The notes: a model not told the origin generated them from the letters alone. A stretch of 64,000 nt of DNA from Pyrus communis (GCF_963583255.1 NC_084813.1:869001-933000), one strand, 5' to 3'. Numbered from the stretch's first letter, positions 32,041 through 43,850 are shown. A program made the numbers and translations.

Positions 32041-33382
32041 AACCAACGGCCTTTCTAATATTTTTTTTTTAATAAATTACCCTTTATAATTACTTAAGCT
32101 TTTAAGGAATAAGAGGCTTTGATTAGTCAGGCCATATTCATAGTATCTGAATCCTAAAGCTTTATAGACTATAGTAGATTGATTTATGAAATTAGAGTAA
32201 GCTAGTTTTGATGCTACTTGGCTTAATTTGTTTAGGAATTCTTGGAAACTAAGTTGTTACAAGATCAAACTTGAAAAAGTTGGGCAACCCAAGTAAACCC
32301 TAACTCAATTAAACCCGAGCTTAAATGAACCCGAATGAAACTCAACCCGAACCCTGAGTCCGAATTGTAAAAGTTGGGTTATGATTGGGTTGACCTTCCA
32401 ACCCACCCAACCCGCCTGAGTTGTATCCCTAATACTGAGGGAGTAAAACACACAGAAGAAAGAAAGAGTTTTAGAATAGAAAAAAAGAATAGAGAAACAT
32501 GAATAAAAAGTAAGGCCGATAAGATGGGCTAAATTCTACAAATCAAACCAACAATAGAAATTAAAGGTTGGACATCTTTGGTCATCTATTATTGGGGGAG
32601 GAAAAAAAAGAAGCTGCGGTGAGGGAGAAAGAGAAGGAAGGATAGGAAATTAATCCGATCATTAAGCATAAGATAATCTACGAATAAGGATTAAAGTCAT
32701 CATAAATGAAAAAAAAATAATAAGTATATTAATTACTTAATTAGTCAATTTAAGGATAAATTTGACAGGAGAAAATAAGCCGGACCTAACTCAATAATCA
32801 AACATGTGTCCCTTCTACTTCTTAAGTGGCTCCACCACCGGATTTAGGGAATGACGAATGCTTTGAGCTACAAATATATGTCTTTGAATTGAAAAATATC
32901 CCTAGTTAAAACATGATTTCAATAGATTAATAACCGTGATGGGTTTTACCTTTTTTTTTTTGGTAATTGGGTTTTCTTGTTCTAGTAGTTCTCTTAAAAT
33001 CTAAGGAAATTAGCTTAAATAAAAGGATTTCAACCATAAGGTGCTGAAATAGCCTTTGATGGTGTAAACATTTTTAGAGCATGGAAAGTCCAAAAAGCCA
33101 ATACTTATAAACTCCCTTATGCATTAATCTTCTCTCACTTTCCTGAGTTTCCTTCATTTCTCTCTCGATCTCAATCTCTCCTCTCTCACTCTGTCGCTCG
33201 GCCAGCCAGCCTCTTTTCTGTGTGGGAGTCCTCGGTCATCCACTCCCTCATATCCCATCGGCTCCAGAAATCTCCCATTTGGGCCATCAACCACCCATAA
33301 ATATTCTCTTTCATACTTTATGCGACTCTCCCTCTCTCTCTCTCCCTCTCTCACCAAATCACAATCGATTTCAACTCGTTCA
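32041..33382. other. Intergenic, no gene recognised
   Basis: AT-rich sequence with a block at 32280-32420 of AACCCGA and GGGTTGG words in both orientations, resembling a hAT-type MITE without clear ends. 33154-33360 is CT-rich (CTCTCTCCCTCTCTC). Confidence 0.4.
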
Positions 33383-34065
33383 GACCAACTCCAATAGTTA
33401 AGCTAAAAGTCATATTTTTTAACCCGGAAAATTTAGCTTTTAACCTAGAAACAGCTTTTCTGCTCCAACTCTTCTGACCCAAAATTTTAACTTGAGATTA
33501 TTATAGAATGAACTTAGGCTATTTTTTTTAAATAAATATGTAGACTATCGTAAATTAATTTTATTTTAATCTAAAAATATTTAAATTCCGATAAATATTA
33601 AAAAATCACTAAATTCCAATAAATATTGAAAAATATTTAAATTCCGATAAATATTGGGCCATTGGATCTTTTTTTTTTACCGTTAGATTTGATTAAATGT
33701 ATTTTAAAATAACATATTTAAAAAAATTATATTTGAATCTAGACCATTGGATCAACCAACAGTCCGTTAAACCAAGCCCTTGGATTCAAATTATAGCCGT
33801 TGGAATTTTTGGGTGGCCGACAAACGACTGACAGTGGGGCCCACCCCTGCCGGGAAAGGTTTGCAAACGCACCGCGTGGGGCATGACTAGGTCGAAACTG
33901 GCCCAATTGCCAGCGAGTCCAGTCACATCGGGGGGGATTTTGGAGGGTATTTGGCCCAGTTTTAACATTTGGCATTTAGCCCTACATGGGTTGGAGATTG
34001 TTTTTTTTTTTTTTTTGGGGGGGGGGGTGTTTAATTTAGCATTTATTCTACCATTAGAAATGGTC
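33383..34065. mobile_element. Dispersed inverted-repeat element, family A copy 1
   Basis: The left end GACCAACTCCAATAG and right end (reverse complement GACCATTTCTAATGG) are inverted. The interior CTTTTCTGCTCCAAC, GAATGAACTTAGGCTATTTT and ATGTAGACTATCGTAAATTA also occur in 63518-63920. It resembles PIF/Harbinger-type MITEs, with a possible 3-bp target site of TCA/TTA type. Confidence 0.65.
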
Positions 34066-34494
34066 TTAGAGCTCAATTTTCAATCAATCTATGTTCATCC
34101 TTTCTCTGGATCTTTTTGCTTGTGATTGCGAGAGAAAAATATAGGGTTTGGCAAGGGCAGCGTCATGGAAGGCGGTGAGTGAACAATATTGTGAAGATAT
34201 AGATCGTATATCGAACACATATCAACATCTATAACAACACATTGACAATACCGATGACCATTATCGACAACATTAATAAGACGGTTTATACATATTATCA
34301 ACATCATATGAACAATATCTACACCATATATAAATATTATATCGAATTAATATTTATGTTATTTCCATAGTATATTTACTTAGGGGTATTTCAGACATTT
34401 AACTCCTCCGATACTTTGTCATTCATGTTTTTCTTTCTGTTTCAGCAACCAAACAAATACTTTTTTATTTATAGTTAATTTCTTGAAAATCTAA
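34066..34494. other. Intergenic, no gene recognised
   Basis: Repeated ATATCAACA, ACAATATC and ACATATC words give it low complexity. No coding region. Confidence 0.4.
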
Positions 34495-34803
34495 TCATTA
34501 CTAATTAATAAAACACTCATTGTCAACCAAAACCTTATGAAACTATCAGTTTAATCCTCTAATTAAAACAGAACATGAATAAGAAAAATGGGGCAGAAAT
34601 GTAATTTCACACAACCAATTTTTTTTTTCTTCAAAGTCTCACCTACATGTAATCATATCATATCTCTAATTAAAAAAATAAATAAATAAACAATTTCCAT
34701 TCCTACATTCTCTATCACTCTCTTCCTCTCTCATTCTCTCCTTCTATTTAAAAAACAAAAATAAAAAATTTTCTCACATACTTTGTATGTGCTTATATTC
34801 TAG
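34495..34803 (+). mobile_element. 309-bp non-autonomous Helitron, copy 1
   Basis: It starts TCATTACTAATTAATAAAAC after an A. It ends with hairpin CACATAC-TTT-GTATGTG, a short spacer and CTAG before a T, which is the Helitron end structure. It aligns end to end with 61348-61656, also 309 bp, sharing ATTGTCAACCAAAACCTTATG and CTTACCTACATGTAATC-type words. It lacks any coding capacity. Confidence 0.82.
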
Positions 34804-35064
34804 TAGTTATTAAACATCCTTGTTTATTTTCACTTTGTTTTAATTAATAATGAAAGTTAATATTAAGTAATAAGTAGTTATTACTTTGGATTATCTATCA
34901 CTCGTACTTGCTCATACTTTAAAGATAAAAAAGTAAATAATCTCAACCCGTCTTAGAAATGTGTTTCTAATTAATGATATTATTTTATCATTAATATCAC
35001 ACTCTAGTAATATTCTACTTCACTTACAAACAATAAGTTTCAAGCTCAACTTGCCTAAATTATT

Positions 35065-35237
35065 GTCATTCAGTACTACGATTTGGTGGAATTCCTTTTC
35101 ACTTGAAAGTAAGAGATCTTAGGTTCGAATCTCATGGATATCGAATTTAATACCAAATTAGGCTGCCCATTATGTGACTTTGTCGAACTCTCCCTTCTCT
35201 TAATGTAAATATATATCAATGTACTAAAAAAAACTCA
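35065..35237 (+). mobile_element. tRNA-derived SINE
   Basis: It is flanked by an 11-bp direct repeat CCTAAATTATT (35054-35064 and 35238-35248). A box-A-like TTTGGTGGAATTCC is near 35081 and a box-B GGTTCGAATCT near 35122. Further in is GGCTGCCCATTATGTGACTT, and the tail is A-rich. This is the layout of a pol III-transcribed plant SINE. Confidence 0.82.
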
Positions 35238-35335
35238 CCTAAATTATTATTTGAGAGAATAATTTGATATCCACAACCGTATTTTTTTCAATTTTCATTC
35301 TTTAAGTTTTCATTTTTGTATTGTTTAGTGCTAAT

Positions 35336-36273
35336 TAGGGCTGGAAAAAAATCCCAAAAATCCCAAACCAAACCGAAAAAATCCCGATCCCAAACCAAAA
35401 AAATCCCAAATCAAAATTCCCGAAAATTTCGGTATGTCATCCCGAACCAAACCGAAATTTTCGGTATGGGATTCGGGATTACATCTCCATTTTTTCGGTA
35501 TTCCCATACCGAATAGAAATAAATATTATATATATATATATATATTATTTTTTAATTATAAGAGAATTATTTTTTAATTAATGGTATTGGTAGCCACTAG
35601 TGTGATTAATCTTTGTCTCAACTAAATAACTAATGTTTGTTTGTTCAATTTGTTTGTTTCTATATTCCAGTTGTCTCAACTAATGTGATTAATCTTTGGA
35701 TATTAGTTTCCTGCATACCTAGCCACTAGTGTGATTAATATGTGGATATTAGTTTCCTACATACCTAGGCAAATCAAGGAAACAAATGAGCAAAGACCAT
35801 TATGCATGCATGAACATATCAGTATACATATATTGTATATATATACACGGACAAGGTGGGTACAGGGCATGCAATTAGTTGAGCTCAAATTTTTTTCTTT
35901 TGTTTTCGAGTACACAATATAGTTGTTCTTTCAGACATGGGCGCCGTCAAAATTTTCATTTAATTACAACTATGTGGAGGAGGAATCAAAGTTGGAATGT
36001 GGGGTGAGATGGCATTAGCCCAAAAACTTTGTGCACAAATGGGTAGTGGGTAGATTGAAACTTAATTTTAGCCCAAAAACATAATATGTCAAATTTTAGT
36101 CCAAAAGCCCAAAAACATTTCGGGATTCCCGATTTGTCCCGAAATCCCGAAATTATTTCGGGATTCCCGAAAATTTGGTTTGGGATTGGTATTGAATTTG
36201 GGATTCCCAAAAATTTCGGTTTGGGAATCGGAACAAGGGTTTCGGTATGGGATCCCATACCGAACCACCCCTA
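35336..36273. mobile_element. Non-autonomous hAT-like transposon
   Basis: A 938-bp element with 9-bp terminal inverted repeats (TAGGGCTGG and CCACCCCTA, one mismatch) and a perfect 8-bp target duplication GTGCTAAT (35328-35335 and 36274-36281). Subterminal regions of about 180 bp are packed with CCCGAAATTTTCGG and GGTATGGGAT words in both orientations, as in hAT transposase-binding ends. The interior has an AT microsatellite (35527-35548) and duplicated CACTAGTGTGATTAATC words but no transposase. Confidence 0.85.
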
Positions 36274-36281
36274 GTGCTAAT

Positions 36282-36610
36282 TATTTATTTTTTGGAATAA
36301 CGAGAAATTGTTTTATTCATGACTCGCACGTACGAAAGAATATGGAATATTCGAAATCCAGAAAAAAAAAAAAAAAAAATAACTCAACGTTTATGATCCC
36401 CTCAGTTGTGAAAGCCATATTACGTCGGGAGAAATAAATCAAGGGGAAAAAGCAGGCGGGCAAAAGAAAGAGACTTGCAGGCGAAGGAAAGGCGATTGCT
36501 TGAAAACTCCCCCATTTCAGTTTTCTTCTTTTCTGATTTGGGGATGAACTGAGTTTTCGCCATTCCATTTCCAATTCCACAACTTTACAGTTTCGATCGA
36601 GAGAGAAGGA
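36282..36610 (+). promoter_or_regulatory. Promoter and leader of the LRAT-domain gene
   Basis: This is the 330 bp between the hAT element and the start codon. It includes a poly-A run at 36362-36379 and a leader with TTTCGATCGAGAGAGAAGGA just before ATG. No clear TATA box was picked out. Confidence 0.4.
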
Positions 36611-38615
36611 ATGGGAGTGCTGTCGAACAAGATCCAGAGGGATCTTCTGAAGCCTGGAGATCACATCTATTCCTGGCGCCACGCCTACCTTTATGCCCAC
36701 CACGGTCCTCCTCTTCTCCTTTCCCTCCTTTTATTTTTATTTTTATTTTTTATATGTATTTATTTGTTTATTTGCATATTTTGGTGATGATTTTCTGCTT
36801 TTAGTTTTTGGGTCTGTTTTTCCTGCGCTGAAACATCAAAAGGTTTGATTTTTATTCTTTGTTTTTGGTGCAAATTGGTATTTGTGGCATTTTTGGACAC
36901 CCAAAAAGCCCAATTCCAGTTTTTACTGCTTTTGGATTTGGGTCATTTGGGTTTGGAATTTCCGGTGCAGTTTTATGATTGGTGAAATCTGAGGCTATTT
37001 TCAATTGGTAGTGATATGGGTTAGTTCGTACTAGATTTTGTTCTCTCATTAGTGATCACAATACGATTAGATTCTGTTTACACAATACAATATCCCATTA
37101 GTTTTATCTGAAAATGTCATTCATTTCTACTACTTTTTGTTGTTGTTAATCACTGGGATCGTACAATTTGCGGAATGCGTTATTTGTATAGCATTGGATC
37201 CACCTCGTATATTTCTCGAAGGTGACAATGGGTTGCTGTTTATATATTGTTTAAGTGAATGTTGCTAGTAAAGTAAGTATTGTTGAAGCAGGGGAATGGC
37301 ATGGCTTAAATTCATCTCAAGTGGGGGAGGAAAATTCGAATAGCAACAGTTGGAAGAAAATAAAAGATTTAAAAACAATGATGCTTTAACAGTGAAGAAG
37401 TTCATTTTTTTTTATCTGACGAAAATGGTTTGAGAGACAAGATTGAGTTTACGGTCAAGCAACTTGCATGGTTAGTTAATGGATCAGCATATTCAGCACT
37501 AGTTAGGAATTTTGATTAGAAGAATGTTAACCAACTATTTTTTTGGGTCAGTCTTCCCCCCGGCAAACACACACAGACACAGACACGCGCCCGCGAATAC
37601 TATGAGACTGAACTGTTGGAATACGAACCCAATATTTGATTGATAGGATGAGGTAGGAGAATTGAGTGGTTTGTTTAAGTTATAAATTCCATTTGGAGCA
37701 GGTAACCAAGGAGTCGTCGCATTTTAGACTTTTAGTTCTATACCTGTGTTTCTGTAGTTTTGATGGTTGCAAACTTGTGCAGTTCAGTTTCCTTTTCATG
37801 CATAGTTTTTTGTCCTTCTACTTTCCATCAGTTTTTGTTATTGTATGAGGAGAACTTTTGTGTTTTTTTAACTTTTAAATCCTGCATTTAAATCACCATG
37901 GAAAACATGGCATTGCTGATCGTTTATCTGCTATGTGATCTCAGGGATATATGTTGGTGAAGGAAAGGTTATTCACTTCACTCGAGGAGCGGGCCAGGAA
38001 ATTGGCACAGGAACTGTGTTAGACCGCTTCCTCATAAGCAGCTCTCCATCCCATTCTCCGGACAATCCCTGCCCAAACTGCGGCGATCTATCAACAGTTG
38101 ATGGTGTCATGTCTTCTTGCATCGATTGTTTTCTATCTGGCGGTTATCTTTACCTCTTTGAATATGGTGTCACTCCAGCTTTCTTTGTTGCCAAAGCTAG
38201 AGGGGGTACCTGTACCCTTGCGCGGTCTGACCCTCCCGAAGATGTCCTTCACCGTGCTTCTTTCCTTCTGCAGAATGGCTTTGGTAGTTATGACATTTTC
38301 AAAAACAACTGTGAAGATTTCGCCATATATTGCAAAACAGGCTTGCTCGTGTTCACCAGCATTAGCGTGGGCAGGAGTGGACAGGCTGCCTCCTTCGTAG
38401 CTGCCGCAACTGCTGCTGTTTCTTCACCGCTTCGATTTTTGACTACCAGTTTTACTGGTCTGGGTGCTGTAGGTTGTGGCATGTATTGTGTTAGTAGATT
38501 GGTTTCTGACATCGGAATACGCCGAGATGTTAGGAAAGTATCGGTGGAGAGACTGATTACCCCCTGTGCCCTTGACGAGTCAGTGGTTGCAACTGAATTG
38601 CTCAAGAAAGAATAA
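36611..38615 (+). CDS. LRAT-domain (NC-domain) protein, LEAD-SENSITIVE 1-like
   Basis: Two exons, 36611-36704 and 37945-38615, joined over a 1240-bp GT-AG intron, give 254 aa. The join restores HAYLYAHHGIYVGEG, so the model is secure. The N-terminal block DHIYSWR...HHGIYVG (residues 17-36) and the later NNCEDFAIYC (C154) are the His and Cys boxes of the LRAT/NlpC-P60-like fold, a papain-like thiol acyltransferase or hydrolase scaffold. Between them is a plant-type Cys-rich insert (CPNCG, then CIDC, residues 74-93) that could bind metal. The C-terminal third is hydrophobic and small-residue-rich (AAATAAVSS), possibly membrane associated. Plant relatives include LEAD1-like NC-domain proteins; the substrate is unknown. 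It is convergent with the next gene, 436 bp apart. Confidence 0.93.
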
Positions 38616-39051
38616 TTTGTGTGCATAAACCGAATTCGTATGGCCTCAACAGCCGAATCTTTCGGTTGTATTATACATTGTATTCGTAGTTTGTAATTGC
38701 TTGTATTTTCCCTGGTTGTTATGACAACGGTGAATGATTTGTTCGTTTCATTCGTTGGTTTATTTCTTTTACTTCGATTTGTTCACTTGATGTACTTCGT
38801 TCATCTACTTCATTGCGATATTCCCCCTCTGTTTTTCGCTACGTTTATGTTATGCCTGCGTAATGCCCTGTAAATTTTGGTGTCGAATAACCCGTAGACA
38901 GATATTGAAAGCTGTTGTTTAATCGTCATATAATTACATGTACAGATACAAATACAAATGCACGGATGGCAAGAGAATCTGTTGTGTTACAAAAAAGTTC
39001 AAGAAAATCCGAATGATATACCAAATGTTTATCCAACGATGAGATATTCCG

Positions 39052-41215
39052 CTAGTAAGGCCAAATACTAACGCCACCAGGCCTTTTTACGAGAATCTGA
39101 CTGTATTCCGGCTTTGATGTCTGCAGTTTACAAGTTCAATTGTTAAGATGCTGATCCACTAAAACATTTAACCAATTGAAGATACTAAATGCAGGTTATT
39201 AGACAAAAAGAAAAGGATACGAAAAGCACGTTGAAACTGAAAAAAAAAAAAAATCCTTGCTATTTTTGGGTGAGGAATTGCCAAGTTCCAAAGGATTGAG
39301 ACCGAGTTAGCAAGGAATGGATCACAAAAAGTTGATAGGAGGGATTAAGAAATGCACTCCATGATCATCACAAAGGTAATACTAAGGATTTGCAAATGAC
39401 GCCTTCTAAGTAGAGATTTGCAAATCCTTCTCACATGCCTTTGTAATGGTCATGGACGGCTTTTGTAATCCCTCCTATTTAACATTTTTGATCAATTCCT
39501 TAATAACTTGGCATCACCCCCTCGGGACATGGAAATCCCTTGCCCAAACATAGCCTAATATAGGTATATACCAGCCTAAATTTCCCTCCAACCTAATTTT
39601 ATTTTTCTATTAGGTATAGATCAATCTGCCACACTCATATCAGCGACCAAATATATAGGCCTTTCTACTTCATTGCTACACATTTTTCATCCGGACGTAA
39701 TTTTCTTCTTTTATTTCTCTTCAACGACTACCAGGATTCCAACTTTTCAAATTCATTTAAACCTCAAGGATAGGGTTGACTAAAACGAAACAGCTTTGAA
39801 ACAAAACAATACAATATATTCTGAAGAATACAGGATAAAACATGGATGACTATCTAGGTCTCTCTCCGTATATTGAAATAAATGGAAGTGTGGAAAGGTT
39901 AACTTGGTGCATTTTTTGCATTGATAATGTCAAATGTAACCTATGGGTTTTGTTGTATAAACGCAGAAGATGATGAGGAAAAGGGCTTCTAAACGGTTGG
40001 CCAACTAGTGGTAGGACTATTGGAGGTTTCTTTCCATCATTTTTAGTTATCCTTTCATTTTTCTCATAAATTTCTATGCAATAGTTTCTTTGGGAGGTTT
40101 AGGACTGAAATGAATCCTCTGTTTCAAATTAATGCAGTGTAATTGGCATATTCTGATATTTAGCTCTATCTTTGGAGGGTTTCTCCTCTACTTGTTAACT
40201 TAGGAATGGTAAATTCTTTGCCGGGGTTCGTTTATTCTTATTTAACCACAATGCATTCTGTGATCAAATAAAATTTCGGCTTATTGAATTACGTATAGGT
40301 TTCCATAGGATGATTGGGGAATTTTGCTCTTCCTATGAACTTACAATTAAATTTTGACACTAAACCAAAACCATTTTGTAGTACTTTCTTATTAACTTAG
40401 CTTCCTAGAAATGCATAAGCCTTTAGTTTACTTTCTGATGTAGGACAGACCTCAATTTCTTACTTATGTCAAAACCTTCATTTTGTCTACATTCACGAGA
40501 GCCACGCCATTTCCTACCTAAGCAACCCGCATATAGTAGACTAAGATTGCAATCCCTTTATACAAGAGTGTTGGGATCAAAAGATCATTTCGAGGGTAAG
40601 GCCTGCGGAAGTAACAAGAAACTAAACACTTCTTTTATAAAGTTACTTAATTTGTTATACCATCGATCTTGGGGGAGCGAGATTCGAACATAGGACCTCA
40701 GGTGCAAGGATAAACGCTCTTAACCACTTCAAGCTACAATCCACTTGCAAGAATAATTTAACCTTTAATGGTACTTCTCTACCCCAAGAGGTCCCAAGTT
40801 CGAATACCCCTATCCCTATTGATTAAAACTAACCCCTAGCAAACCTTTGGTCAATAATTTAAAGAATCTGTACAATTTGTTAGTCCCTAAAATTAACATA
40901 TCACATGAGCTGATTAATTATATGAAAAGAATCAATTTCTAGAAAATTAAGTTACATAATTAACCAAACTAACATAATATAATGATAATTAGGAAACCAA
41001 AATGTAAAAATCAAGAATCCAAGCAAAGAATCAGAAGAAATTTGAGAAAAAAGGAACTGGGAACTTACGAGATCTTTGAAAATGATGAAAGCGATTACGA
41101 AGAAAAGAACAAAGAGGATTTCGAACTCGGCGAATCGAACGAAGCGAAAGACCGACTTGACGCCCCGAGTCAATGCGGATTCGTTCGAGTTCCGGCTGCC
41201 GACTCGCTTCGCCAT
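39052..41215 (-). CDS. Small single-pass membrane protein, 71 aa, two exons
   Basis: Exon 1 is 41215-41069 (ATG, 49 codons) and ends in KDL at a consensus donor GTAAGT. Exon 2 is 39120-39052, after acceptor CTGCAG, and reads TSKPEYSQILVKRPGGVSIW before PY and TAG. The intron is 1948 bp. A basic N-terminus (MAKRVGSRNSNESALTRGVK) precedes a hydrophobic helix at about residues 32-46 (ILFVLFFVIAFIIF), then a short polar tail. The orientation is probably N-terminus cytosolic or stromal. I believe similar short proteins exist in other plants, but I cannot name a function. Exon 2 is too short for ordinary ORF finding. The phase match and splice sites are the evidence. Confidence 0.78.
40672..40755 (-). 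mobile_element. SINE-like tRNA-derived head inside the intron
   Basis: On the minus strand AGTGGTTAAGAGCG (box A, 40728-40715) and GTTCGAATCTC (box B, 40689-40679) are spaced as in pol III promoters. A further box-B-like AAGTTCGAATA lies on the plus strand near 40798. Ends and target duplications were not resolved. Confidence 0.45.
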
Positions 41216-42328
41216 GGCTGCGATGGTGGCTCTGTTTCCTGTGCCTTCGTTTCGTTTGGTAGTTGGTAGTAAAGGGGTTCGCGCGTGGCAGGTCGAGGAT
41301 GGCATTTCACGAGTTCCTTTTAATTTATAGAATAAAAAAATAAAAAAACAGAAAAGTCAGATTCAGATAAAAAGTAAAAATGAATAATCAATTTGTAAAT
41401 TTAGCTAATTAACACAATGTAAATTTATCCTAAAGGTATTCCACACTTAATTATATTCTTTTAAACTTATAAAGTATTTGGAGATAATAGAAAATTTGAT
41501 GCAAAATCAAGTGTATTGACATTCTAAAATTTATACAAACGACTTTATTTAGTAGAATAAGACTTGATTGCTTTTATTTCACACTAAATTATACTAAATT
41601 AAATTTTAAGTTTGATTTCTAATATTATTGCAGCAAGTTTTTTAGATATGACCTCGCAACGAGTCTATCTTTGTGTTAATTTGTAATCTTAACTGGGTTT
41701 GTTGTGTTCAATTAGTTAAATTAAGCGGTACATCCAATTGGGGTTCATAAACATTTTAATTCTCTTTAAACATTTAAGGGCATTTAATCAGGATTTTAAG
41801 TGATTCTTTAAAGTCTCCAAGGGGGTATTCAATCAGAATTTTTAAGAAATTCATAGATTCCAAATGTATTCATTTAGAAATTAATTTGAAAAGATTTTTA
41901 AAAAGTTGGGAAACTCAAAAAAATTAGAAATATTTCACAGTATATTTTGAACATTCTCAAATCGCTCCCTGAAAATTTGAGGGAATTCAGTCGTAACTTT
42001 ACATAAAAGCTTTAAAAATTATTAAACTTCATCAAAATTCATAAATTTGTAAAACTATTATAATCCCTTAAAATCTGAATTGAGTACACCTCTAATTGAA
42101 AAAAATTAAAATCTAAACCTAATATGAAACAATCACTAAATTACGTAGAAACTCTAAACCAAATCTAACAAGGATCAATTACAATTCTAATACAATGTTG
42201 TAATTATTTAAAGTTTTTTAGGGTAATATAAGTAGATCATTTGGGGCCTGAAACTTGCCAATTGAAACGAGAAAGAAGAGAAGACAGAGAGAACGAGAGG
42301 CTCCCCGTCTTCCTTTGTGCTAGTAACC
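41216..42328. other. Divergent intergenic region between two membrane-protein genes
   Basis: This holds the promoters of the 71-aa gene (left) and the 198-aa gene (right). The leader of the latter is GA-rich (42270-42300). The middle contains a MITE-like segment. Confidence 0.5.
41821..42090. mobile_element. Mutator-type MITE candidate
   Basis: The ends GGGGTATTCAATCAGAATTTTTA and, on the other strand, GGTGTACTCAATTCAGATTTTA are inverted. They match the GGGTGTATTCAATT-type termini common in eudicot genomes. The interior has AAATTCATAGATT and AAATTCATAAATTT-type inverted words. A target duplication was not resolved. Confidence 0.5.
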
Positions 42329-42925
42329 ATGGCGTCAACGAGTCAACGATCTCTCCTCCTCCTCATCGTGCTCCTCTCCCTCTTCGCAATCTCCGCCACC
42401 GCATCAAGGCCCTGTAAAACCCTCTTCGTTTCCTCCTACTCCTTCTCCCTCCGCCGCCTCCCCTCCTCCTCTTCCTCCTCCGGCTTCGTCACCATCGTCA
42501 CCGAGATCAGCCAGATCCGCCCCGTCCACCTCCACCCCGCCCGATTCGACGACGGCTTCGTCTCACACCCTCACCACGACGCCGCCAGCGAGAAGCGAAC
42601 TCAGACGGCGCCGCTCTTTCCCGTTATAGGAACGGACTCGGGGTCTTCCTCCTACGACCTCAGCTCCCTCCGCGATCGCACCAAAGACATCCTGAGCGTC
42701 GTCGTTTCGCTACTCTTTGGCGTCGGCTGCGGCGCGCTCACCGCCGCCATCATGTTCCTGGCTTGGTCCGTCTTCATCAGTCGCCACGACAGCGGCTCCA
42801 GCTCTTCCGATGACGATTTCGAAGACTTCAGCCCGAAGAAGATGGGGTATGTCAAGATTCCGGAGGTGACCGCTGACTCCGTTTCCCCACCACCGTCGAC
42901 AGTCAAGGAAGCCACCGCTGTGTGA
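42329..42925 (+). CDS. Uncharacterised signal-peptide, single-pass membrane protein
   Basis: 198 aa from the ATG at 42329 (context AACCATGGCG). The frame extends upstream only to a GTG, which a plant would not use. Residues 8-26 (LLLLIVLLSLFAISATA) form a signal peptide. A Ser-rich luminal or extracellular stretch with His-rich HLHPARFDDGFVSHPHHD (67-84) follows. A transmembrane helix lies at about 121-150 (LSVVVSLLFGVGCGALTAAI). The cytosolic tail is acidic and serine-rich (SGSSSSDDDFEDF). This is a type I topology. I do not recognise a characterised family. Intronless and GC-rich at the third position compared with its surroundings. Confidence 0.82.
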   Translation: MASTSQRSLLLLIVLLSLFAISATASRPCKTLFVSSYSFSLRRLPSSSSSSGFVTIVTEISQIRPVHLHPARFDDGFVSHPHHDAASEKRTQTAPLFPVIGTDSGSSSYDLSSLRDRTKDILSVVVSLLFGVGCGALTAAIMFLAWSVFISRHDSGSSSSDDDFEDFSPKKMGYVKIPEVTADSVSPPPSTVKEATAV

Positions 42926-43850
42926 ATCTAGTGATGACGATGACGGCAAATTGGTAGTTCTATAAATATCTTATAATTAAAGAAAAATGTTGCCTCTGGA
43001 CGATGAGAACTTTGTGACTGTGTTGTGGGTTGGCGATCAAATAAGCTTAATTCGTACGCTGTGGTCTGTATTTATCGATTTACGACTTAATTATTGTCAT
43101 CTCACTCTTTATCTATGTTTAAGTTTCCATTTCAAACCCATGTATTGTTGGCAAAGGTGAAAAGAATGTATTCCTGTTTTATTGTCTTCCTTCAGCTTCG
43201 TTCTGTGCCACGTCTTTGGTTAGATCCAAGTACTCTAAGTCTTTTCTTAAAGTCTCTTCCAAAGGATATGTTACTGCAATAGCTTGAAATTGTTTGATTT
43301 ATCAATTCGTAGGTGATAGATGACCATCTTAATGTGTTTGCAGTGAGCCTTCTGTTAGTGATACGAGGGCAGTTAAATAATGGGAACCATGATCAACAGA
43401 TTGTTAAGTCATAAGGAGATGGGTTATGGGTTATGAGTTACGGGTGAGCTATAAATGGAGAGGTCGAGTTTTGATCGTTGTGGATGATAGTTCTAACTTC
43501 TAAACAGTGTTTCTTTTGAGATCAGTGTTAGTTGTTGGGTTAATGTCTCGTCGTTTTAATTGGTACCTTACTTTCAGGTAATTGTAAACTGAAAGTTTTG
43601 AAACATGTAGACGAAGCTCTAATAATCGACGATGGTGTTAGGTACCTGTTAGCTAGACTGGTGTAATTGGTATAGTTCTTTCGCAGATCTTTGTAATTGG
43701 TATAGTTCTTTCGCAGATCTTCATCGGAGCAGTTGACAAATTTCGATTTCTCTGATTTTTGAAATTGCAGCCGACGACAACACTAAGGAGGCATCCTCCA
43801 TGATAAATTAGTTTGTAAAAGAGGAAACCAACTCTGCTAAAAAACTTGAG
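42926..43850. other. Intergenic between convergent genes
   Basis: 3' flanks of the membrane-protein gene (+) and the PPR gene (-). A tandem 30-bp duplication lies at 43662-43721. Confidence 0.5.
43662..43721. repeat. 30-bp tandem duplication
   Basis: Two exact copies beginning TGTAATTGGTATAGTTCTTT, at 43662-43691 and 43692-43721. Confidence 0.9.

Noticed and set aside
35336..36273. CRISPR-like regular repeats
   Set aside because: The recurring CCCGAAA words are irregular and in both orientations, inside a hAT-type element in a plant genome.
40672..40755. A tRNA gene on the minus strand
   Set aside because: Box A and box B are present but no cloverleaf acceptor pairing could be formed. A SINE head fits better.
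42317..42328. Four extra N-terminal codons for the 198-aa membrane protein
   Set aside because: The upstream start is GTG. Plant nuclear genes start at ATG, which is at 42329 in a good context and gives a normal signal peptide.
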